A stretch of DNA of 32,209 nucleotides from Polaribacter sp. (GTDB taxonomy: Bacteria > Bacteroidota > Bacteroidia > Flavobacteriales > Flavobacteriaceae): positions 1 through 32,209 of the forward strand of contig JANREL010000071.1 of NCBI GenBank assembly GCA_030758355.1, read 5' to 3'. The stretch's first letter is position 1; each line of letters begins with the position of its first letter. This document shows, in pieces, positions 1 through 9,200 of the stretch. A program made the translations under genes and the position numbers. The notes beneath the pieces are model-generated. The model did no database searches, had not been told where the DNA came from, and saw only the letters and a list, made by a program, of their open reading frames with translations.

Positions 1-1542
1 AGACCATGAACCTCCTTTGTAAACACGGGTATTGTCGCTAATCAACGTAGTTCTTTTCTTGCTATCGTTTATTAAAATGTCTTTTCCTGTAATGGAATCA
101 AACTTTCTTGTAGGCCCTTTTGGTGAATTGTACATACTTGGTTTTGAAGTAAATTCATCTTTATTGGCATTGAAAAAACGAGAAGAATTCAAATCACCAT
201 CGCCAATATTCGAATTGTCAGCAATAGAAAAGTTTCTACGCATCACAGCATCTTCTCTGGTAATAGTCGTATCTTTGATAGTACCAGGCAATTGCTTAGG
301 AATAATTTTGCCGTTAGGTAAGGTGTCGTAATCAACTTTGGCAAAATCACCATCTGCAACATATACTAAATTTCCATCAGCATCAATACTTTTCTTGGTA
401 AACAAGTTTCCTCTAAAATAGTTGAAATCATTCGCTTCATTATCTATAATAGGTCTGTACACATCTGCTACCCATTCTGCTACGTTTCCGGACATGTCAT
501 ATAGTCCGTAAGCATTTGGCGGATATGATTTTATTTTGTTTGGAATGTCAGAACCATCTGAACTCCACCCTGGCAAACCACTGTATTCGCCATTACCTTG
601 TTTAAAGTTTGCCAATTGATCTCCTCTGTATCGTTTATCTTTGGCACGGGTATATTTACCATCCCAAGCATATTTTTTACGACCTCGGATATTGTTGTAC
701 TCTCTGTTTTCTATATTTGCTTTGGCAGCAAATTCCCATTCGGCCTCAGTTGGTAAGCGAAAACGCTGGGTTAATACACCATCTGCTTGAGTAATTTTTC
801 TGCCCTGAAAAGCCCCTTTTTCAGGTCTAGGTTCGCCTTTTTTACGAATCCCTTTGCTAGGAATACCTCTTTTATACACGGTTGAATCACCTTCAAACAA
901 ACGAGAATCATTTGCCAAGAATACATCTGTATCAAAAAAGTTACTGATTGAATCTATTTCAAAGATATTTTTGATATAGCCTTTGTCAATCAAGGTTTTT
1001 AAGTTTACCACATTGGTTCTCCATTTGCAGTATTCATTGGCTTGCAACCAACTAACCCCTACCACGGGATACTCTGCATACGCTGGATGACGAAAATAAT
1101 TTTCAGATAAAATATCAGTATTTCCCAAACTTTTTCTCCATACTAGGGTATCAGGTAGCACCGATGGATAAATGTGTTTGTAATTTTCTTCAGATGGAGA
1201 AAATACATCTTTGGTATATTGTACATACAAATAATATTCTGAGTTGGTCACTTCGGCTTCATCCATAAAGAAAGAACGAACATGTAATTTTTTTGGAGTG
1301 GTGTTCCAATCAAACATTACGTCGTCTTGCACTTGTCCCATGGTAAAAGACCCTCCTTCTACAGCAACCATTCCTATAGGAGGTTTTTGTTCATTTCCTG
1401 CTTTTCCTTTTACGTAATTTCCATTTTTTGGGTCATTAAATGACAAGCCAGTAAGCGAAGATTTGTTGGAAGTTGATTTATTACATCCAAAAATCATCAG
1501 CGAAATGCCAAGGATAAGAAAGGTTTTAATGGTATTTTTCAT
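1..1542 (-). CDS. gldJ: Gliding motility lipoprotein GldJ (formylglycine-generating-enzyme/SUMF1-like domain), 3' end cut by window edge
   Basis: Minus-strand frame open from the ATG at 1542 to the window edge: MKNTIKTFLILGISLMIFGCNKSTS... (lipoprotein signal with lipobox Cys), then SUMF1-like motifs (AVEGGSFTMG, RLPTEAEWEFAAKA, YDMSGNVAEWVADVY). Sits next to porU/porV as in Flavobacteriaceae. Absent from the supplied ORF track. Confidence 0.9.
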   Translation of the reverse strand, partial: MKNTIKTFLILGISLMIFGCNKSTSNKSSLTGLSFNDPKNGNYVKGKAGNEQKPPIGMVAVEGGSFTMGQVQDDVMFDWNTTPKKLHVRSFFMDEAEVTNSEYYLYVQYTKDVFSPSEENYKHIYPSVLPDTLVWRKSLGNTDILSENYFRHPAYAEYPVVGVSWLQANEYCKWRTNVVNLKTLIDKGYIKNIFEIDSISNFFDTDVFLANDSRLFEGDSTVYKRGIPSKGIRKKGEPRPEKGAFQGRKITQADGVLTQRFRLPTEAEWEFAAKANIENREYNNIRGRKKYAWDGKYTRAKDKRYRGDQLANFKQGNGEYSGLPGWSSDGSDIPNKIKSYPPNAYGLYDMSGNVAEWVADVYRPIIDNEANDFNYFRGNLFTKKSIDADGNLVYVADGDFAKVDYDTLPNGKIIPKQLPGTIKDTTITREDAVMRRNFSIADNSNIGDGDLNSSRFFNANKDEFTSKPSMYNSPKGPTRKFDSITGKDILINDSKKRTTLISDNTRVYKGGSWS

Positions 1543-1685
1543 TTCCTAATTATAAAATTTATAGGTTTCTTTATTCGTGATGCAATTTACAATAAAATCC
1601 ATTTCTAACAAGTTATTTGGAAATTTTAACGCATCCATATTTTTCTATGCTTTTAAAACGTTTTCTTTTTAAGTTTAGTATCTAT

Positions 1686-1693
1686 TATCTTTG
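1686..1693 (+). promoter_or_regulatory. Candidate Bacteroidota -7 element TATCTTTG upstream of porU
   Basis: Matches the TAnnTTTG consensus 50 nt before the porU ATG; no clear TTG -33 element at ideal spacing. Confidence 0.35.
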
Positions 1694-1742
1694 TTTTCCA
1701 TAAAATATATAAGTTTTATTTCCGTTATTTGGATACTGAAAC

Positions 1743-4700
1743 ATGATAAAACGTTATTTTTTATTTGCCGGTCTTTTTATAGCAAGCATCTCTTTTGCAC
1801 AAACCTCAAACAGTGTTTTGGCAACGGGTACTTGGTATAAATTTGCCATAGATACTACCGGAGTTTTTAAAATTGACCGTGGTTTTTTGCAACAATTGGG
1901 AGTGCCGTTGAATGGACTCAATCCTAAAAAAATTCATATTTTCGGTAATGGAGGGCAGCAATTACCAATACTGAATAGCGATTTTAGATACGATGATTTG
2001 CAAGAAAACGCTATCTATGTTGCGGGAGAAAATGATAATTCATTTGATGCGAATGACTATATTTTGTTTTATGGTAAAGGACCCCATGATTGGCAATTAG
2101 ACCCTGCCAATGCTGTGGCCAACCATAGGCACAATCCCTATACAGACCTGGCCTATTACTTTTTGAGTGTCGATGAAAACGATGGTAAAAGAATTCAGTC
2201 TAAAGCACCCGTAGCAGCAGCAGCCACTGCACCCATAACTCTTTTTGATGAATTTACCTATGTAGAAAAAGACGAACGGAATTTATTTGCGGCGGGAATG
2301 CAATGGTTTTTTGCATCGGACTTTAACATACAAAATACCCAAACCTTTAGCATTCCTTTTCCAAGTGCATCTCCCAATGAACCGCTTACTGTAAAAGTAA
2401 GAGCCGTATCCAATTCAGTGGTTTCCTCAACGATGGAGGTAACTCTTAACAGTCAGCAGCTATTTACGATCAATTTTCCGGGAGTAAATCCGCAGTCCTT
2501 AACCAAAGCGATTGCCATAGAACGCGCACAAACAATCGCCAATACTTCACAAAATTTAGCCATTTCAATTGCCTATAACAATAATGGCAATCCGTCTGCC
2601 AATGCCTTTTTAGACTATATAGAAATCATAGGGAAAAAACAACTCACAGTTGGAAATTTTCAGTTTGGATTTAGAAGTTTTCAGCAAGCCAATGCCAGTG
2701 GTACTGTGCAATACCAGCTTGCCAATGGCGCTAGTGCTTTTCAAATTTGGGATGTCTCAAACCCCGTCAGCCCTCAGCAAATCGCCAATGAAACTTCCGG
2801 AACTGATTTTGTTTTTAGCGATATAGCGGGTACTTTAAAAGAATATGTAGTATTGCAAGAACGTGATTTTTATACCCCGATACGTTTGCAAAATTCGCGT
2901 GTGCAAAATCAGAATTTACACGGTTTGCGCGATCTCAATTATCTGATCATTACCAATGCAACCTTGGCAGGACAAGCGCAACGTTTGGCAGCTTATCACG
3001 AACAAAATTCTAATTTAACCACAAAAGTGGTGCTCATTGATGAAATTTACAATGAGTTTGCATCAGGCGCTAAAGACATTACAGGCATTCGTGATTTTAT
3101 CAAGTATTTGTATGATACCAATTCAGCACCCGATAAAAAATTGCAATATGTATGCTTTTTCGGAGACGCCTCTTACGATTATAAAGACCGAATTCCGATG
3201 AATAATAATATTGTCCCTGTAAAATTGGCTTTTGACAGTTTTAATTTGGCGAACTCGTATGTTACGGATGATTTTTATGTGATGCTGGATGCCAACGAAG
3301 GAACGATGGCGTCTTCACATACCATTGATGTAGCCTCTAGTAGAATTCCGGTAGCGACATTAGATGAAGCAACAGTAGTAGTAGATAAGATACTCTCATA
3401 TTACAGTAAAAACGCCTTGGGCGATTGGCGCAATACCATTACCTTATTAGCAGATGACATTGATGCCTCAGGAGAAGAAGTGTTACAGCAAGGTGTAGAT
3501 AAAATAGCCAATCAAATAAAAACCAATCAACCTGTTTTCAATATCAATAAGATTTATTTAGATGGGTATGTACAACAAAATGCCTCTGGAGGAGAGCGTT
3601 ATCCTGAGGTAAACAAAGCCATTACCAATGCGATGGAAAAAGGAACCCTCGTCTTTGATTACTTCGGACATGGAGGAGAAGATGGTTTTGCATCAGAACG
3701 AATATTAGATGTGCCACAAATACAATCTTTCAACAATCTCAATACCTTGCCCTTATTTATAACGGTTACCTGCGATTTCTCTCGTTTTGACAATCCGAAT
3801 AGAATCACAGCCGGTGAATTGCTCTTTAAAAGTAATTCAGGAGGTGCTGCCAATATGATAACCACCACTAGAGAAGTATTTATATTTGTTGGGCAACAAT
3901 TCAATGAATTATTGGTTCCTATTTTAATGGGATTTAATAACGAAGATTTGAGTATATCTCAAGGGCTGGTGCGAGCGAAGAATCAGTTTGTCAGTACCCA
4001 AAAATTCTTTATTTACTCTTTTGGAGATCCAGCGCAAAAATTGGCGATACCCAAACCCAATATCCGGATTACTAAAATGAATGATATCGACATCACTCAA
4101 TCGTTGGATACCATCAAAGCCCTGTCTAAAATAAAATTTGAAGGCATTGTAACAGACAATAATAATGTGACACTGACTAATTTTAACGGAACCTTGTCTA
4201 CCACTATTTTTGATAAAACCCTGCAAAAGAAGACCTTAGACAATGATGGATTTGGAATAAACATGACCTATGAATCTCAAGAAAGCAAAATATTTAGCGG
4301 GAAATCATCTGTAGAAAATGGTACATTTACCTTTGATTTTATTGTTCCCAAAGACATCAGAGTCGCCTTTGGAAAAGGAAAACTCAGCTTTTATGCTGAT
4401 GATGGCACGATCGATAAAGGCGGTTTTAACAACGATATTGTGATTGGTGGTATCAATCAAAATGCCCCTGATGATAGGGTGGGCCCTGAAATTAAATTGT
4501 ATATGAATGATGAATCGTTCATTGATGGTGGCAATACCAACGCTTCACCAAATCTTATCGTGACACTTTCGGATGCAAGTGGCATCAATACTTCTATTAC
4601 TGCAGTTGACCATGATATTGTAGCTATTTTAGACGGAGATACCTCCAATCCTATCATTTTGAATGACTTTTATCAATCCGAATTGAATGATTTTACCAAA

Positions 4701-5138
4701 GGGAAAGTAACCTATATTTTGAGAGATTTAGAAGTTGGCCCCCATACGTTGCAATTAAAAGCTTGGGACACTTACAATAATTCTTCAGAAGCAACGTTGA
4801 ACTTTGTGGTGGTGAGTGATGCGATATTAAACTTAGAAAATGTATTGAATTATCCCAATCCATTTGTAAATTACACCGAGTTTTGGTTCAATCACAACAA
4901 ACCCAATGAGCCCTTAGAAGTTCAAGTACAAGTGTTTACGGTTTCAGGAAAATTGATCAAAACCATCAATCAAAATGTACAAACCACCGGAAATTTATCA
5001 CGCAGTATTGTGTGGAATGGGTTGGATGATTTTGGGAATAAAATTGGTAAAGGAGTATATATATACAAACTAAAAGTACGATCAACTTTGAATAATTTAG
5101 CCTCAGAGAAATACGAAAAATTAGTAATTCTTCAATAA
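1743..5138 (+). CDS. porU: Type IX secretion system sortase PorU (gingipain-like C25 peptidase fold)
   Basis: 1131 aa, signal peptide MIKRYFLFAGLFIASISFAQ; C25-like motifs DYFGHGGEDGFASE and FITVTCDFSRFDNP; FlgD-like/C-terminal region; between gldJ and porV. Confidence 0.93.
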   Translation: MIKRYFLFAGLFIASISFAQTSNSVLATGTWYKFAIDTTGVFKIDRGFLQQLGVPLNGLNPKKIHIFGNGGQQLPILNSDFRYDDLQENAIYVAGENDNSFDANDYILFYGKGPHDWQLDPANAVANHRHNPYTDLAYYFLSVDENDGKRIQSKAPVAAAATAPITLFDEFTYVEKDERNLFAAGMQWFFASDFNIQNTQTFSIPFPSASPNEPLTVKVRAVSNSVVSSTMEVTLNSQQLFTINFPGVNPQSLTKAIAIERAQTIANTSQNLAISIAYNNNGNPSANAFLDYIEIIGKKQLTVGNFQFGFRSFQQANASGTVQYQLANGASAFQIWDVSNPVSPQQIANETSGTDFVFSDIAGTLKEYVVLQERDFYTPIRLQNSRVQNQNLHGLRDLNYLIITNATLAGQAQRLAAYHEQNSNLTTKVVLIDEIYNEFASGAKDITGIRDFIKYLYDTNSAPDKKLQYVCFFGDASYDYKDRIPMNNNIVPVKLAFDSFNLANSYVTDDFYVMLDANEGTMASSHTIDVASSRIPVATLDEATVVVDKILSYYSKNALGDWRNTITLLADDIDASGEEVLQQGVDKIANQIKTNQPVFNINKIYLDGYVQQNASGGERYPEVNKAITNAMEKGTLVFDYFGHGGEDGFASERILDVPQIQSFNNLNTLPLFITVTCDFSRFDNPNRITAGELLFKSNSGGAANMITTTREVFIFVGQQFNELLVPILMGFNNEDLSISQGLVRAKNQFVSTQKFFIYSFGDPAQKLAIPKPNIRITKMNDIDITQSLDTIKALSKIKFEGIVTDNNNVTLTNFNGTLSTTIFDKTLQKKTLDNDGFGINMTYESQESKIFSGKSSVENGTFTFDFIVPKDIRVAFGKGKLSFYADDGTIDKGGFNNDIVIGGINQNAPDDRVGPEIKLYMNDESFIDGGNTNASPNLIVTLSDASGINTSITAVDHDIVAILDGDTSNPIILNDFYQSELNDFTKGKVTYILRDLEVGPHTLQLKAWDTYNNSSEATLNFVVVSDAILNLENVLNYPNPFVNYTEFWFNHNKPNEPLEVQVQVFTVSGKLIKTINQNVQTTGNLSRSIVWNGLDDFGNKIGKGVYIYKLKVRSTLNNLASEKYEKLVILQ

Positions 5139-5173
5139 AAATTAGATATTTGCTCAACTAACAAAAAACAACG

Positions 5174-6286
5174 ATGAAAAAAATAGGAATTTGTATGGCA
5201 CTTTGTGCTTTGGTAAGTTTAAAAAACACTGCGCAAGAAAATGCCATCACCACTGCAGCCCCCTTTTTATTAATTGTACCTGATGCAAGAGCAGGAGGTA
5301 TGGGTGATATGGGAGTGGCGACCACTGCCGATGCCTGGTCGTTGTTTCACAATGCTGCAAAAATGTCTTTCAGTGACAGACAGATAAAAACGGGTTTGAC
5401 CTATTCGCCTTGGTTGCGAAATTTAACCGATGATATCTTTGTAGGAAGTGCTGCTTATATCAATAGGTTTAGTGAAAATGCAGCTTGGGGAGCCGATTTT
5501 AAATATTTTTCTTTGGGTCAGATTGATTTGACAGACAGTCAAGGAAATCCAAATGGAACCATCAATCCGAATGAGTTTGTAGCAACCGGTGCTTATTCTT
5601 TAAAATTGAGTGAAACTTTTTCTATGGGAGTTGGTTTGAAATACATTCGATCTAACCTCGCTTTTAACGGCACTGCAGGAAACACTTTGCAACCCATCAA
5701 TTCATTTGCTGTAGATATTTCAGGATATTATCAATCATTCGAAGAAAATTATGGAAGCTTTAACGGTCGTTATAGGTTGGGTTTCAATATTGCAAACATT
5801 GGCCCTAAAGTATCTTACACGCCTGGAGAAGAGGATTTTATTCCAACGAACTTAAAATTGGGTGGAGGTTTTGACTTTATTTTGGATGATTACAATATTA
5901 TCTCTACCAATGTTGAATTCACCAAATTGTTAGTGCCAACCCCACAACCTGACGGTTCTGAAGAAGAAACAGGTTGGATTCAAGGAATTCTAGGATCATT
6001 TGGAGATGCACCAGGAGGATTTAATGAAGAATTGCAAGAGTTTACCTATGCTGTAGGTGCTGAATATTTATACAACAATGCTTTTGCTTTGCGAACAGGG
6101 TATTTTCACGAAAGTCAAAACAAAGGAAACAGACAATATTTTACCCTAGGAGCAGGATTTAGAACCAATGCATTGAATATTGATTTATCGTATTTAATCA
6201 ATTCTTCGGATGTAAACAATCCCTTAGAAAATTCGTTGCGTTTTTCATTGTCCTTTGATTTGGGCGAAATCTTTGATAATTATTGA
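5174..6286 (+). CDS. porV: Type IX secretion system outer membrane channel protein PorV (LptO)
   Basis: 370 aa, signal peptide, PDARAGGMGDMGVAT and AWSLFHNAAKM motifs typical of PorV; directly follows porU. Confidence 0.93.
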   Translation: MKKIGICMALCALVSLKNTAQENAITTAAPFLLIVPDARAGGMGDMGVATTADAWSLFHNAAKMSFSDRQIKTGLTYSPWLRNLTDDIFVGSAAYINRFSENAAWGADFKYFSLGQIDLTDSQGNPNGTINPNEFVATGAYSLKLSETFSMGVGLKYIRSNLAFNGTAGNTLQPINSFAVDISGYYQSFEENYGSFNGRYRLGFNIANIGPKVSYTPGEEDFIPTNLKLGGGFDFILDDYNIISTNVEFTKLLVPTPQPDGSEEETGWIQGILGSFGDAPGGFNEELQEFTYAVGAEYLYNNAFALRTGYFHESQNKGNRQYFTLGAGFRTNALNIDLSYLINSSDVNNPLENSLRFSLSFDLGEIFDNY

Positions 6287-6344
6287 GTGTAACTAATACC
6301 AATTATTAAAAAAATAATTGAAATTTTAATACCTTTCAAATTCC

Positions 6345-6369
6345 AAAGCAGTCTCTAGGGCTGCTTTTT
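6345..6369 (+). terminator. Rho-independent terminator after porV
   Basis: AAAGCAGTC-TCTAG-GGCTGCTTT 9-bp stem (one G-T) followed by a T-run. Confidence 0.75.
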
Positions 6370-6500
6370 TTGACAACACACGCTATAAAACGTCATTAAT
6401 ATATTGTTTGCGCGAGTAAACATCAACCAACAAAAAGCCAGTCGCATAACTTGTCCCGATAATTCGGGAGCTAGCAGCTTAAAAATTAGATTTTACACCT

Positions 6501-6983
6501 ATGAAAAATATCGTAATCAATACTACTGCATCAATTTTTAAAGATATTTCTGAATTGGCAACAGACGATCTAATGCTGATGCAACAAGCCATTTTGGCGA
6601 GAGAAAAAGCCTATGCGCCGTATTCAAAATTCAGTGTAGGTGGAGCTTTGCTGTTAGCAAATGGCGAAACCATTTTTGGAAGCAATCAGGAAAATGCCGC
6701 CTATCCCTCAGGAATGTGTGCAGAGCGCGTAGTAATTTGGAGTGCAGGTGCGAGATTTCCAGGGGTGCCAATTCTTAAATTAGCAATTTCAGCAAAATCT
6801 GCCAATAGTTTGGTTGACAAACCTGTAGGACCCTGTGGAGCTTGCAGACAATCGCTCTTAGAATATGAGTTCAAACAAGAACAACCGTTTGAAATTTTGT
6901 TTATGGGTGAAGTAGGTGAGGTGGTAAAAGTACCCTCTGTAACCTCATTGCTTCCGTTTTCGTTTGATAATTCTTACTTATAA
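6501..6983 (+). CDS. cdd: Cytidine deaminase
   Basis: 160 aa with zinc-binding CAERV and PCGACRQ motifs; AYAPYSKFSVGGAL. Confidence 0.95.
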   Translation: MKNIVINTTASIFKDISELATDDLMLMQQAILAREKAYAPYSKFSVGGALLLANGETIFGSNQENAAYPSGMCAERVVIWSAGARFPGVPILKLAISAKSANSLVDKPVGPCGACRQSLLEYEFKQEQPFEILFMGEVGEVVKVPSVTSLLPFSFDNSYL

Positions 6984-7325
6984 ATGAACTCTGGCATTGC
7001 TAATTTACAAGACATAGATACACTTATAACGAACTCCGTTTTACGAAAAATTACTGGGCGATGTCCTAAAGGGCCTTTTTTTTAAACAATTGTTCAGCAC
7101 AACCAACGAGAACATCCTATTGCTATCATCACTGATTTTTGGGATGACATCCTGTTAGATACGTAAAGGTGTCTTGATAATGTCATGTAAAAAAACCTTC
7201 AACAAAATACCTTAATTCCCTTTGAAAAAGTTCATTTTAAGCGTTGGGCATCGTATTTTATTAAGACCATTGATGCCTTATTTGAAGGAGTGTAAGCTGC
7301 TAAAATAAAATAAAAATCCATGTAA
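6984..7325 (+). pseudogene. Degenerate group III truncated hemoglobin-like protein
   Basis: Frame from 6984 reads MNSGIANLQDIDTLITN...; the +1 frame then gives FYEKLLGDVLKGLFFKQLF (from ~7039). The original frame resumes as REHPIAIITDFWDDILLDT*...DNVM*KNLQQNTLIPFEKVHFKRWASYFIKTIDALFEGV*AAKIK*KSM*. This matches the trHb3 layout (FYxKLL..., DFWxxILL, HFxRW, LFxG..A) but has several in-frame TAA stops and at least two frame changes. Confidence 0.72.
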
Positions 7326-7479
7326 ATTAGGACTTTTATGTCATTAACGATACATCATTGCTCTAATACAATACCAAAATAGTAAAGAAAACCACCTGTT
7401 GAATATCGGGAGCAATTTTTAACGAATTTTCTCTTTCTAAATTTTAAATTAATTTTACCTTTAAAGTTTTTTTTAGCAA

Positions 7480-8544
7480 ATGATACATTCAAGAATTTCA
7501 GGTACGGGTACGTTTATACCTTCGTTGAAAAAGACAAATGCTGATTTTATCAATGAAGCGTTTTTAAATGCAGATGGTTCAGATTTTGCGGCTGATAATG
7601 CTGATATTATCCAAAAATTCAAGGCCATTACTGGTATTGAAGAAAGGAGGTATGCAAAAGATGATTTTAATACGTCTGATTTGGCATACCTTGCCTCTGT
7701 GAAAGCCATTGAAGATGCTGAAATTAATCCAGAAGAATTGGATTATATTATTTTTGCCCATAATTTTGGGGACGTTTCAAAAGATAGTGTTCAGAGCGAT
7801 ATACTTCCTAGTTTGGCAACCAGGGTAAAATTTAAATTAGGAATTGAAAATCCCAATTGTGTTGCCTATGACATTCTTTTTGGTTGCCCAGGTTGGATTC
7901 AAGGTGTAATCCAATCACAAGCGTTTATCAAAGCTGGGATTGCCAAAAAATGTTTGGTGATTGGTGCAGAAACCTTGTCAAGAGTTGTTGATAAATTTGA
8001 TAGAGACTCTATGATATATAGTGATGGAGCGGGTGCCTGTATTGTGGAAGCTACCAATGAACAAACCTCAGGAATACTCAGTTTTGCCGATCAAACTTTT
8101 GCTAAAGAGGAAGCCTATTATTTATTCTTCGGAGAATCATACAATAAGAATAACAAAGGCAATACCCGTTATATCAAAATGTTGGGGCGCAAAATTTACG
8201 AATTCGCCCTATCTAACGTTCCATTAGCGATGAAATCCGCTTTAGATAAAAGTGGAGTTGCTATTGATGATGTGAAGAAGATTTTCATCCATCAAGCCAA
8301 TGAAAAAATGGATGAAGCCATCATTCAGCGGTTCTATAGATTGTACAAAAAAAGAGTTCCAGAGGGTATCATGCCCATGAGTATTCATGAATTGGGCAAT
8401 AGTTCTGTGGCTACCGTACCTACTTTATTAGATATGGTGATCAAAAATCAGATTCCTAATCAACAAATTGAAAAGGGAGATGTTTTTATATTGGCTTCTG
8501 TTGGTGCAGGGATGAATATCAATGCGATTGTTTATAAATATTGA
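7480..8544 (+). CDS. 3-oxoacyl-ACP synthase III family (FabH-like) protein
   Basis: 354 aa; thiolase-fold KASIII features: DILFGCPGWIQG around the catalytic Cys, FIHQANEKM, ELGNSSVATVPTLLD. Confidence 0.88.
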   Translation: MIHSRISGTGTFIPSLKKTNADFINEAFLNADGSDFAADNADIIQKFKAITGIEERRYAKDDFNTSDLAYLASVKAIEDAEINPEELDYIIFAHNFGDVSKDSVQSDILPSLATRVKFKLGIENPNCVAYDILFGCPGWIQGVIQSQAFIKAGIAKKCLVIGAETLSRVVDKFDRDSMIYSDGAGACIVEATNEQTSGILSFADQTFAKEEAYYLFFGESYNKNNKGNTRYIKMLGRKIYEFALSNVPLAMKSALDKSGVAIDDVKKIFIHQANEKMDEAIIQRFYRLYKKRVPEGIMPMSIHELGNSSVATVPTLLDMVIKNQIPNQQIEKGDVFILASVGAGMNINAIVYKY

Positions 8545-8609
8545 TGATGATATAAATCTTTTTTTTTGCACGAAATTATCTTTTTGTCATCAAAGATAAA
8601 TCAAACAGT

Positions 8610-8681
8610 CACAAAGCAACACGAAAGGATGCAAAGAGTATTCTAAAAATAAAGTTGAGAACTTTGCGAAAGACCTTTGTG
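8610..8681. repeat. Intergenic imperfect inverted repeat (CACAAAG...GCAAAG / CTTTGC...CTTTGTG)
   Basis: CACAAAG 8610-8616 and GCAAAG 8631-8636 mirrored by CTTTGC 8662-8667 and CTTTGTG 8675-8681. Confidence 0.5.
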
Positions 8682-8912
8682 AGTATGAAATAAAAGCCTT
8701 CTTTCATAAATATTCCAATAAAACAATATTATGATTTGCCAGTTGTGCATTATACTTTAACATAATTTATTGATAGAAATTATAAGCGAATTCTTTAGTT
8801 AAAATAGTATAATTCAGTATTTTAATAGGCTGAATTTTCTACTTTTTTTTACATAAAAATCAAATTTTTATATCAAACGTAAGTTAAATAGAAAGTCGTT
8901 TTTTGCAAATTG

Positions 8913-8986
8913 TCGGGATGACAGGATTCGAACCTGCGACCACACGACCCCCAGCCGTGTACGCTACCAGACTGCGCTACATCCCG
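8913..8986 (-). tRNA. tRNA-Pro (anticodon GGG)
   Basis: Minus strand CGGGATG...CACGG-CTGGGGG-TCGTG anticodon arm, T-arm GCAGGTTCGAATCCTGT, acceptor CATCCCG + A. Confidence 0.95.
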
Positions 8987-9004
8987 AAAATTATTTTAAA
9001 AAAG

Positions 9005-9034
9005 AAAAGTCTCAAAACTCATTTTGAGACTTTT
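9005..9034 (-). terminator. Bidirectional-looking hairpin terminator between the two tRNAs
   Basis: Perfect stem AAAAGTCTCAAAA-CTCA-TTTTGAGACTTTT. Confidence 0.7.
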
Positions 9035-9040
9035 ATATGG

Positions 9041-9114
9041 AGCCGATAGAGGGACTCGAACCCACGACCTGCTGATTACAAATCAGCTGCTCTAGCCAGC
9101 TGAGCTACATCGGC
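9041..9114 (-). tRNA. tRNA-Thr (anticodon TGT)
   Basis: Minus strand GCCGATG...GCTGA-TTTGTAA-TCAGC anticodon arm, T-arm GTGGGTTCGAGTCCCT, acceptor closes with TATCGGC. Confidence 0.95.
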
Positions 9115-9200
9115 TTTTGATGGCGCAAATTAATGATAAAAAAAGTAGATGTACAAGAAAAAAATATCAGTAGTGAATATTTTTTATACATATGCGATCA

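Noticed and set aside
3659-4657. Antisense ORFs within porU (3659-3904, 3924-4226, 4457-4657)
   Set aside because: Opposite a strongly supported PorU reading frame; no recognisable motifs; typical shadow ORFs.
6984-7325. Possible stop-codon reassignment (in-frame stops in the globin-like remnant are all TAA)
   Set aside because: TAA ends normal genes throughout the window and frame changes are also present; decay explains it better.
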